Source: Hofstenia miamia
Lineage: Eukaryota; Xenacoelomorpha; Acoela
Direction: 5' to 3'
Assembly (NCBI GenBank): GCA_004352715.1
Contig: SCFE01000009.1
Span: 1,439,235-1,503,234, forward strand
DNA length: 64,000 bases
The position numbers and the translations under genes are program-made. Of the stretch, positions 9,721 through 22,600 are shown one piece after another. Positions within the stretch are counted from its first letter, which is position 1, and each line of letters begins with the position of its first letter. A model generated the notes under the pieces. It was not told the origin of the DNA. It saw nothing but the letters and a program-made list of their open reading frames with translations, and ran no database searches.

Positions 9721-12700
9721 GTGAGAGTTGCCTTTATTTTATTTTGCTTTTTTTCAAAAATTTAATAGTCTTCGAAATCTACTATTTTAATCTTTTGAAG
9801 TCGATTAATCCTATGATGTAAAACATATTCAGCTGTCCATATAAACAGCATTTGCAATTTAAATTTCGAAAACAGTAAATTATTGAGTTTGGTCATTCTT
9901 TTGACATGTGTCGCCTTCATTTGATGTATTTGCCGCTCATAAATACGACCCAACTCATGGTTCGATATTGACTAGGTGCTTTCTGTCAACGAATGCTAGA
10001 GAATTAAATACATGTATTGGCTTATAGGGAAATGCAAATACAATTTCGTAAAAAGGCGAACTTGGAGTCAATAGATTAAGTGATCAGCATTGCAACCGGG
10101 TCGTCCATGTCAATTTTTCTATTAAGGCTGCCCGCCATCGAGTCACATTTAATTTATACCAAAATGGAGGAAATAAGTGTACAGAAAGAGGCTTATCTTA
10201 ATAGTCAGACTCATTACGTATAAGCATTGAATTACGCAAATGTCATGTTGGAGTTTAATAGTTGTAATGCTTTCACGTTGATTTTCGTCTTTTCTATAAT
10301 AGCTCTGCGAATACGCTTCTTTATTTCCATTTAAAATCCGATTATTCTGGTAATGGATTTGCGAAATTGAATCAAAAATATAATTTCTATTTGCAAAAAC
10401 ATCTGTTGCTAATTTTTATAGTTAAAATTCGACTTCGAAGCATGAATTCTACAATTGAAGAATTCAATTGAGAAATGTGAGTTGCAGAGTTAACTGCGAC
10501 ATTTTTTTGGTTATAAATAAGAGTACCACGCACTACATCAATATTCGTATTTTCGAATTCAAAAATCCAAAATAGATTCAAACACGGATTTAGACTACTC
10601 TGTATTTTTACTTCTAGCACGCAATTTTGTCCGAGTCATTTTGCGATTTCATTGAGTAGTAAATTGGTAAAAAAAATTAAAATTTCTTTAAGATGGTACA
10701 TCTTCCTCAGTGTTGTGGATTTCAAGCGTTGGCCTACTAACCCTATGGTAGATTCTTTTTTTGTTGTGTAGTTGACGTTTGATTCATTAATCCTTTTGAG
10801 ACGTATAACTGACGTATATAATATTTGTACGAGTGATTATTTTATTTCGTGATATGCAGTACTTGAAATTCAATAAGGAGCAACATTTTGGTTAAAACTA
10901 TGGTGCTAATCAGCATCAAATATTCAAATTAACTTTGTAAATGTCCAAATATTATTTTATCCAATTTATAAATTCAATTTGTCAAAATACATGATTAAAC
11001 AAAAAACAAAAATAGTCAAATTTCATTTATATTTTCTTAATTGAGTTGTGAGTAGATATCATGGCGCACATCGTCCAGATTGAGGTTACCTCGCTGATAT
11101 AATATGCAAAGAAGGTAATACCAAGTACTTTGCGATTTTTAGTAATTTGTGTTTTTGTGGTCATCAAATTCTTCATGATCTTTTCGAATTTTGCAGGAAA
11201 ATCAGGTGGTAACATTTTCCACTTTTAATTTTTTTCGTAATCTCTTCAGCCCATTTTATAATTTGTTGTTGGTCTTCATATATAATACCGTTGTCAGATA
11301 TTTAAATATTTTCACCTTTTTTACGATTTGCTATGTTTAGTCTGATGATGGAGATGATTCCATGTCATGTAGTAGTGTGGAACTTGGTCCTCATGACGCA
11401 CACATTAATTCTACTGCTGAAAAGTGTGGTTTGACAGGAGTAAATGTCAGAAACATCATTCATCACATTGTCAGGAATGAATCGGTCCTTCAAACTCTCC
11501 TATCCGATGAGGTGCCTGGTGAGTTTGATGTTAGACTTACTAGATCTCGTGCTAAGAAACTCAATCAAGAAGAAGTTGAAGATAAAGTTGTTTACAACAA
11601 ATTTCTTGAAGAAGAGTTTTCTGAGGATGATATTAGTGAATATCAACCTAGTTCTGATGATCACTCTAGTGACGCAGAATCAGAAAAAGAATTGGAAAAA
11701 ATGCAGAAAAAGTTAAGAGCTCTTCAACCTCAAATTGATAAAAGAGCAGAAGAAAAAGCTAAGGAGTCTTCTTCTGAATATTCTTCTTCAGTAAGTTTTT
11801 GTTTAGATCAGGTGTATTCTTAATTTCAAAATATTTTTCTGTATTGTATTAGAGCATTGATGTATTGGCAAATTTGCTCAAAAATTTTATAATAATATTA
11901 ATGTTTAAATTTATTACATCTGAAATGAGCTTTTTAACAATCCATAGAAGAGCTGAAATTTGCTTGCGAAATTTAATTCAACCTAAGTGTCTTGGCACTT
12001 TAAATACACGGCTTTCCAATTGACATTTTTCATAGATTCTGAATGTTGTAATTTTGTTTTCTGTTCTCTTTAGGAATCAGAAAGTGAAAGTGACGAATAC
12101 GATGAAACAAAGGTAGACGAGCAAACTATTGAAGAGGAGCCTGAAAATGACGCGCAAGACGACGATTTAGCCATAGACGAGGAACCTGCAGAAGACGAAG
12201 AAACCATTGCTAGTCGTACTAGATTAAAGTGTCCACTCCAAGACGAGGATTTGCTAAAAGTATTGGATCCTCTACCAGATTATGATGAGAATTTATACAA
12301 TGCTGTTGTTGACGATGCCGATTGGCAACAATGGCTGGCTCAACTATTTCAGGTATGATCAATTTTGAAGTTCTCTACATATTATGACCTCGTATATACT
12401 CAAGTGTCAAAATTTGATTTTATAACCTTCCGAAGCACTCATGAAATTTATCGGTGCTTTGTGGAAATTTCTTGCGAAATGTCGCGGACTTAATCCAAAC
12501 TAGATTGAATTCTAATTTTTATTCGCATGAGATCTTAATCCTGGAATAAGTAGATTCTGTGTACAACAGAAATTTATATCTAAATATGATTTCATCTAAT
12601 ACCACGATATATTTTACATGTGTAGTTTTATTTAAATCTTACAGAGATATCTCATGAATTTATTTAGCTTTGCGACTATTGAGATCAGGGTGACCACTTG

Positions 12701-14800
12701 GTCACTATTTTAGTGACTAGTCACTAATGGTCACTAATTGGTCACTAATTTCTTCACGGGTCACTAAAGGTCACTATTTTTGTATATTGCTTAATTGATC
12801 ACCCCAATTAAACCTGAGAAGGGTGAGGGGAGTGCCATCTTGAAGCCCTGTCTAATTAATCCAGAATTGGTGAGGGAAGGGTTGGGCTGATATATAATGT
12901 ACAATATTATCCTCTTCATACTTTTTTTCAAAATGCTTAGGTTAAGTTACGATAGCGTAGGATTTGATGTTGTTTGAATGTAAATTCATATCTTACTTTT
13001 GTTTTGATGGGCATATTTTATACATAAAAATCATTATTTGCCACCACTTCGTTCCTTTCTCTATATATATTTGAATATAATTGTTTAGAACATTTTGATT
13101 ATGTTATGTACAATGTATATTTTAAGTTTGAGATGCCTTGCAAGTATTTTTCTGCTCTGTGCCAAAAGTATTCCTGGGTGCTTCCAGTAGCGGAAGACGA
13201 TACGAAAGTTAGATGCAAAATGGATGGGTCCGTCAAGAGCATAAGGGCCGGTTTTCAGAAGCTGAAGCACCACACGAAAAAGAAGGTCTTCATATCTCTA
13301 AAGTTCAAGCGGCTTCTTCCACTATGTCCATACTGACTAATATGTCCCATGCGAAAACAGAAGAGATCTGAGCCGGTGAAACTGTCTTGCATATTTTAAA
13401 TATAATTTTGAATCGACCATCATTTCGTTCCAGCAATTAGTGCTCTCGTAAACGATCTTTGTATGCACATATGTTTCAAAATTCTTGTCGAGTCTTGAAA
13501 ATTAACAGTGGACGTACAAGGTGCCGTTACATTGTTAACCATGCCATTGGTCCTTACGTATTTTCAAATCTTAAGACATCTTTAATGAATAAAGTCTTTG
13601 CTTTGCATGTGGACGAAGCTCAATATCACCACGAGACTAGACTCGAGTTCCAAATCATATTCTTCGATGACCAAAACGAAAGATAGGTGCGATATCTGTA
13701 TACCAAAGAACTGAATGTTAAAATGGACATTGAAGAGTTTCTTAGAAGCTCTACTTCATTGGATTTGGATTCCTTGTATCTTGTAGATAGCAAAGCTGTT
13801 TTTAAAGCATTTACCGAAGCGATGGAGGTACGATCTCAAGTATGCCAACTTGATATGCTTGAGAAGTGATAACTGCAATGTAATGCGAGGAAAAACATCC
13901 GGCTTTGTGGGTAAGATAAAGGAATACTGTCAGAATATGTCGATGTCGGTGGATGTGTTTGCCACATTGATAATTTGATTCAAAGGAGTGGAGCCTATTC
14001 TTCGCGTAATGTGATATCATTTGCTGAAAAAATTTCAAATTTCATCGAAAACAAGCCACGAGTGCATTCTTTGATGAAGCAGTGCGTTGTCTTTCTACAA
14101 CTCCCGAAAATCGGGACTTACTGTCCAACTTGTTTTTTATCAACCTACGAAGTTTTGAACGAAGTTATTAGTCAATGGTCCGTTATTTACAAACTTGTAT
14201 CACTTTCCAAAACAAGCTGTTGGCAAAAAGTTAAGAAGAAAGCGTTTTTACTCGAAATCGATCAATTTTTGTTCAAATGGCTCCAATCTATCAGTTCAAA
14301 AAGAAAAGTCAAAGTCCAATTTGGTCTATTTACGACTGCCTTCAATCGGTACTTGACATGATCCGAAAGCTTTTTGTGTGATTGAGTCTCGATATAGCGT
14401 TATCACCCCGACTGTATTACAAGAGTTTATATACGGAGCAAAATGTACCCAGAAGCTTTAAGACCTCCGACAAAGCCCCTTTCTTGATTTCAACTGAGAA
14501 ACCTGCTGTTGCATTGGAACTGGCACAAATTACGGATGGTGAAATTAATGTGATTAAAGAGAAGTGATTGAAATTCACGAAATGCCAACTGTACTGTGTT
14601 CTAGAAAAGCTCTCAGACTTTTTATCCTCTAGCATAGTCAGAAACTGCTTTATGGTGCATGTTAAAATTGCTTCTATCTGCTTCTGTCATAAATCAATTT
14701 TTCAAAAAATAAATTTTCGATGCTCTACATTGTTTTATTTAATTTTATAAGCAAAAATACTAGATCACTATTGTTTTCCAAAAAAGTGGTCACCATGTTT

Positions 14801-14837
<37 letters not shown>

Positions 14838-17800
14838 TTAATGTTTTATCCATTCCATTTGTAANCTGTTCTAATAAATTGAATAAACAATTCATTGATA
14901 TAGCTTTACAGCTAACATTGGGCTAGTCTCTTTCTATTTTGGATTGAAACAGATAGGGAATAATTCTTATTATACATATGAGAATATGATCACCTTAGTA
15001 AATATTAAAATAATTATCCTTAGGAATTAGCTAGAACTTATATATTTCTTTTGACCACATCAATTGTCTATATATAATCAGGAACATCTAGTTATTTACA
15101 TGTAGCTTGTTTATATGAATCCGTCCTAACAAGCTTTTACTGTCAGCATGCAAACTCTCACTTATTAAGCAACATAGCAAAGAAAATAAATGCACAAATT
15201 CCTCTAGGTTAGCACTTTTACAGATAAGCTACAAATAGGAACACCACACTAATTCAATGAAGAATACAATAATGTGAAACCATACTTAAATCTCTACTGT
15301 CTCTTAATCATCTGCAGTGGTTCAGCTTGTACATCTATTGACTATAGTCTAAATGAGTAGACATAAATTTCCTACTTATAATTCAGTTGTAATTAAATAA
15401 TACATCTCTGCAAGGAATAGATAGTTTGAAAAGTTTTCTAAGTTCAGAACCAGCTAGGTATAGATTCAACATGGTCATTGTGAAAGGATGTAGAAAATAT
15501 GCTAAAGAGGATTAAAAAGAAGAGATTGGGTTAAGAGATGCACTATTTTTGTAAAATTAAGACCAGTAGACCTGCAGTTTAATAGGAGACATAGTGAAAG
15601 GAAGCAGGGAAAGATCAGTAGAAAACAAAGATAAAGAACAAAGTTGGAATTGGATCTAAAGAGCAACCAAAATAAAGGAAAGTATGATTTGTGAGGGAAG
15701 ATGACTACTCTAGATAAAAATGAGAGATAATTATAAATTCAAAAAAAGAAAAGTAAAGTGGGAGAAAAACACAATTACATCCATAACCAAGCGTAATTTT
15801 TCAAACACAAGATACCTCACCATCTGATAGTGAAACCTTCCTAATAGATTTAGTATTACAACTAACATGTTCTATCACATTCCAGGATTTGAATAAGGCT
15901 TTTAATTCAATGAATTTTAACATTCTGGAAAAAAATTATTGAATTAAGTATTTGGGATAAATGCTTTAAACTTTATTATGACCTTTTTGGAAAATTGTAG
16001 ACAGTGAGTTCAAATAGATAAAATTTTCTCTAGCTATATTAATCTAGATCAAGGAGTACCCCAGGTTACAATTTTAGGAGTTAAATTTGGATGAAAAACT
16101 AACATGTTCAATCAAATTACTGGATTTGAGTAAGGATTTTAATTCAATGAATTTTAAAATTCTGAAAAAAAAGTTACTGCAACAAGGATTTGGAATAAAT
16201 GCTGTAAACTTTATTTTGAGCTTTATGGAAAATCATAAACAGTGGGTTCAAATAGATAATGTCTTTTCTATGTATATTAATCTAGCTCAAGTACCCCAGG
16301 GTACAGTTTTATGAGTTAACTTTGGATAAAAAACTAACATATTCTATCACATTACTGGATTTGAGTAAGGCTTTTAATTCTATGAATTAAGAAGAAATCA
16401 CACATAGTAAAGCATTAATACCAAAGTTTATAAGACAAATTGAAAGTTACTCATCTACTTCTGCTCATTAAGTTCAAATATTTAAAATGATGAAAGAGAG
16501 AAAAGTAATGCAATAAAAAGCAGCAGCAGCTCAATCACGTTTCCATATATTGCTAGGCATTTTCAATGAAATTATTTGAAGAATTCAATTTCTGTTTCTT
16601 AATTATTTAACTTTTATGATAGAAATTATGTATTTCATTAATCTATTTGAATTTTTGGTTGAAAACCTTATCTTTTAAGCGCGGATTCGAATACTTGTTT
16701 TTTTCTTGGAATTTTTTGATGTTTTTTTCAATCAAGGATATTGATTTTCATCATTTAATCAATTTCTCATACCAAACGTTTTATTGGAAAACGAAAAAAA
16801 TTGATTAGAAATTTTAATCTTGTTAATATGGATATTTGCAAGTATGTTCGTATAATATACAATTATGTAATAGCATTGCCAATTTACAACTTTGCAAAGT
16901 AACCGTTAAAGTGAAAGTTGAAATCAATTTTCTTCTGTTATTCTAATGAATAGCAAATATAAAATACAAATTGCGTATCATTACTCTAACTGATTGAAAA
17001 ACAAAAATGTGGTGATGCAAGATGGTTGCGCCACAAACTAATTTTGAAAGCTCCGTTAATATTCATTGGAATCAAGGTTTTAAACCATTAATCTTAAACT
17101 GCATCTCTTTTAAAATGACAAGACGTTTTTCCACATTTTCAATTTTCTCCCTCTATTTTGACATTTGGAAATCCTGAAGTATGGATAGATTTAAGAATGT
17201 TCTCGAACATATTGTTGAAAGTTTGTGTTTCTTTATCTGAATTACATGAAAGGATTCAGGATTTTTTATTGACAATTTCATTGTTTAAAAATGTTTTAAA
17301 TTTCTTTCTATGAAAACAACATCTATTATTTAACTTTCTTTTTATTAAGATAAACCGCCCAAGCCCATTGTGACGTGCTGTGCGCAAAATCACTGGTCGC
17401 GCAACAGCAAGCCGCGCTGGCACGGTGACCTTCGGTGCGTTCAGATGTTATATATGCGCTTAAAAATTTTTCAAGAAATCAAGATTTAAAAAATATCTAA
17501 TCAGTTGAACGTTAATTTCAACAAATCTCATCTGTATTAATTAGTTATTACACTTGTTAACTGGCATCCCATTTAATTGTGTACATCATTCGATGAAATT
17601 CATTAGCATTGGACGTTTATTAATATACAACAGGCAGTAAGTATTATTTTTATAAAACGTCACTTCTCTACATTTTATTATTGTAAATATATTTTTTCAT
17701 AAGCCCATTTTTATGTTTCCTTCACACTGCTATATTGGACTGTCATCTGATTTCTTGAACGAAAAGTAGATTGTCAAACAATTTGACGTTGCGATGCAAA

Positions 17801-19631
17801 AATTCGTATCGCTTTCTAAGTGTACATGTACATGTTGTCATGCTTCTTTATATAATTCAATTTTTACGCAGTTTCTTTCAGATGCGTATTTGGAGGAAAC
17901 AAATATGGTAAGTCACCAATACAAAATATTTTTGTGTCGATCCGTATTCTGGTTGGACACGTATCCCTACGATTAGTATTAAATTGTAGTGATGAAACCG
18001 ATTAACTCTATATAACTTAACTGGGGCTATTTTCATTCGTTTGTAGTGTACGTGAAGTAGTTTGCTGGACTGTTTTAAAAATCTTTAAGAAATTATTTTC
18101 AATTTTCATTTTTTACAATTACAATTGGAGTTGTTTAATAATATCTTGGACGGGATGGGGTGTTTCCTCAGTAACCCCTTGAAAAATCTTGTTATATATC
18201 TAATTTGAAAGAAGATTTCGCCCTCATTCTTTTTACTTTTTCTAAAATGTATTTAGCAAAGCAAATCTCTGAAAATATGAATCATATATTTATTATTTTT
18301 CTAGTTATACACATATTTTTCTAAAAAATGCTAGTGTTTTTATTGCTATCTTCATTGATAATTTCTTGCCTGGGCGTCAGGTCAGGAGGACATTGAAAAA
18401 ATATTTTCTAAATGAGCTTAGTTTGTGATTGTTGTGGATTTGGGAACACTTTTTTCAAATGCTTTGACATTGTTGTCAATTTGCTTATCAAGTTTTTTTG
18501 TTCTTAGTATTCAGTAATATTTAAGCTACATTCCTGCTAAGTTTCGCCGCTTGGTGATGAATGGAATTGATTTTATGAAGGGGTTGCTTTTGGAGCACTC
18601 CCTCGGTTTTAAATTTGAAAAACGCCCGGCCTAGGTAGGTTAAGTGATATTTCATTACATAATTCAAGTATTGTATGACTAATTCAGTGAGAAATTTTGA
18701 CACCCAAGTAAACCATAGCTTCTGTGGATATATAAATGCAATGAGGATCATATTTTAATGCTCAGATTTACTACGCAATTTTTTAACAAATTGTCATTGA
18801 GTTTTGTTTTGTTTTTATAACAATGAATTTTAAAATGTGAGCAGTTAATTTCATCTGATTTAAGTGTTGTTGTATGAAGTGACTTTCTTTATAGTGAATA
18901 TTCTGTAAATAATTTCTTGAATATGCTCAATTTTACTATGGAATTCTAAAAATTTGTATTTTAGGACGATTCAATCTTAGGTTCAACTGCATTCACTGAA
19001 GATGATTCTGAGCTAGATCCCGATTTCGATTTCTTAGCTCATTTGGAATCTTTGGAAGAAGTCGAGGATGAAGTTACTTGCAATAAAGCTACTGAGATTC
19101 CTCGAAAAGAACAAACCGAGCTAGTGCAAGAAACTAGAAGCTATCTTCAAATGAACAAAAGTATCCAACCGGACATTGTGTTACACAAGCGCTACGTTCC
19201 TGACTGGACCGCTATTCGGGAGATTCTTCGACAGCAGTTTCAAATGCACTTGCAACTCCTGTTACAAAGTTATTTTCTTGCTAAAGCTAATGCCACTCAC
19301 GCTAACTTGGCGATTCTTTCAAAAAGTTTAATAGAAGAGACCTACTACCTTTTTACCGAAGAGTCCTCCTTTAAATTACCAGATCTTCAAATACAGAATT
19401 TAAGGGTATACATTTCAATCACTATTTTTCAGCTATGGTTATTTTATTTGATGTTAATGATCAAGATTAAAGGACTCTCGCCAATGCTTCTTGATATGAA
19501 TAGTTCCTCAATTATCTGAACATTATATATATAAAAGATTTATCTTTACGAATTTCAAACATTCTAATGTTTGCCTTCTTAAATTGTTCCTTAACTCTGT
19601 TTTTCTATCGTAAGGACTATAATTGACCAGT

Positions 19632-19672
<41 letters not shown>

Positions 19673-22600
19673 CTTTGAATTTTGAATTTCTGCCACCATT
19701 TTTAAATTTGAATTTTCTCGAAAACTGGAAATAGGAAGATTTCCAAACTGTACTTTTAAACACAAAATGTTTCATTCATTGTAGATTTTTTAATGGTGTG
19801 ACCACCGTTAGTAGCCTTGGTTGGCCAAAGAGGAAGAGGCGCAAGCTTCTAAACTGTTCGCCCTTCGGTTTTACTCTACTGATCACGCTCAAAACAGATC
19901 AGCGCTCTGTGTGCCATGGGGTCTCCAGAGGATTGTCAATTTTGAACCTGCTTTAGTTGTACATTTCCAGTGATAAGGTGTGTACACGTATGGTGCTTTA
20001 ATTCACTGTTCAGTCTATCTACTGGTACAGTAACCCCGACAGCCGATAGCAATAAACACGAATGTTGTTTGTTTTGTTTATAATAATCATTAAGTTTAAG
20101 TCATTTTAGTAAAACACTGGAATGATAGGCGAAATACAAGGCTTTTCTTTACTAACAATTACCAAGTGCCAAGTCAAGTTCCTGTTTAGATTGATGCAAT
20201 TTGAATAAAATTCTATATTAACAAAACGTCATTGTTTATCTTTATTTGTTGTGATTTTAAACAAATTTCATTCTTTTAGTTTAGGCGGCGTATGATCTTC
20301 TAGAACATGATGTTACATCAAAAACGCGAACTTTACCCAAGATATCTAGACATCTAATGATGCATTCAACTGTTTTCACATACCCAGAGCTTCTTCCCCA
20401 TTGTGCTTTCCAAGATCTCACCAGTATTCCACCACGTAACATATTTTGCGATGCCGAGGATTGTATTATTGCCCTGGCAGCTGCCGCATGTGAAGAATTA
20501 TCAGACATAAACGGGCGAGAGATTATTCTCAGTAGACTTTGTGAGTTTGTTCACGACCAATTACTGCCAAACAAAGTAATTCTTCTTACATTTTGCTTTT
20601 GCTATTTAAAATAAGTTGTTTCTCACCAGTCTGAAAAGAGTTTCACTGTGCAGACTGTAAGCACATTTTCATAATTTTACTAAAAATTTTATAATTTTTT
20701 AGCTATAGCATTTTAAAGAAAGCTAAGTTGCCATGAGGCTCATATGATAAAACTTCACCTTGATTTATTTTTTAAATCATTGTATCAATAGTTTTTCTTG
20801 AATTTCATTAATTAAATATTTTATTGCATAATTTTTAAATCCTTATTATAATGCCTAGTTCGCTTATTTATTTATTTTTAGACTGCCAAATCAATCTTCT
20901 ACCGTTACAGATATTTATTATGCGTTAAATCACCACCAAACGCTCTTAAGTTTTATCGACGCAAAGGATATCTTCCTGAAATGCCTCAGGCTGCCACATA
21001 TATTCCATTGGGCAAGGAACGTGCTCCAATTGACATGCAACTAAAGGAATTGCCAGATTGGATGAAGATCTTAAAACGTAACATATTAAAGCCACCATCG
21101 GGGAATCTGTCGCCAGCAAAACCTCGTTCTACCAATTGTTCGCCAGCTAAAAGAGCAAGCGATAAAATTGTGCGACACGCGAAGCGCCGATTAATTGAAA
21201 ATCAAAGTTATGTTCCTGTAGAAGACATTTCTATTGCCAATGAAATTTTAGCTCAATGTGAGGTTATAGCGTCCGGTGAAGTTCCTAAATTTGAAACTAG
21301 AATTGAAAATAATGTAGAAATTCAGGATTCAAAAACTAAAAACAATCCTGTCGTTGAAGATGATCCTGATTGGGTACCAACTGAAGAGGATGAAGAACCT
21401 GATGTTTTGAAGACTGCTGCGATTCAAGGTTTTGCTGACTCTTCCAGACGTAATTCCTTAACTAAGCCCCCTTTCAGTAGCAAAAAAGCGCAGCAAAGTG
21501 TTAGTAACTATATCTCCTCTTCGTTCTTATGGGTTGCGAATGAATCGCCTGATGTTGCCGCCAGGCATCGCTATCTGGTTGAAAATTACTTTAAGCGAGT
21601 TTGTGATCGATTTGGAGTTGACAAATATAACGAGTTTGTTCATGTTGTTAAGATGATTGAATCTGTTGGCTTTTCAACACCTGATACAAGTGCTTATATT
21701 CACTCACTTTTGAACTCTGAACCTGATTTGTTGCGAGATTTCTGCTATATATGCACTCCCGATATTGCCTATACTCTTGGAATTCACGATGAGTATGTAA
21801 GTTATCTTAAAGCGAAGAGTTTTCTTCGGCGGGGGGAAGCTTGTATGAAAGGTCAGCCGCGTTTGTATGAAAGATTTATCTGTCAGTTAGCCGGTTCAGG
21901 ATCGTTAAATGAAAAAACTATTTTTGAAAGAACGAGTCCACTACTAAATAACCAACTTTTGTTAGACGAGTTTACGTTATTCTTTAAATCAATGCCTGTC
22001 CCGGAATCATTTCTTTGTGACTTTGAAGAAATATTTATGGGAGTCGATGATGATGACGATCCCCATGTAGATGAAGGTATTGCGTGGTTTGAAGAGATCG
22101 TTATGCCTGCAGAAACAGATAATGAAAAATTTAAGGCCTCATTTTGTTCTAAAGTTTCACGCTCAAAAAGAAAATCTTTAGAAGAGCAGCGGCGGAAATT
22201 TGTTGCTGCTGAAATGCTAAAAAAGCGATCCATTTGGTTAAAGCAGCGTGCTTATATGAAAGGATTTAATCAAAGAGAAGCGCTTAAGAAAGATCTTTCC
22301 GAAAAAATCATGCGTAAGTCAAATATGGCTGCTTTAAAATCAATTAGATGTCAAAAGATCAATGCAGTTATTCAGCATGAATTTCCGAATTCTGCAAACA
22401 ACAACGAACCTTTAGTTGAATGTCAGTCTACTTCTCCACAAGATCCTCCACATGATGATGTTGACCTTACCTCGCCTTTAAATACCAGCCTTAATTTCAC
22501 AATTGATAAAGAAATAATTCCTTCAAGTAAGAACTCTGGTTGGAGTAGTTCAAGCAATTTTACAATGACTTCATCCAGTATTCCTCATGGCAATACTGTC

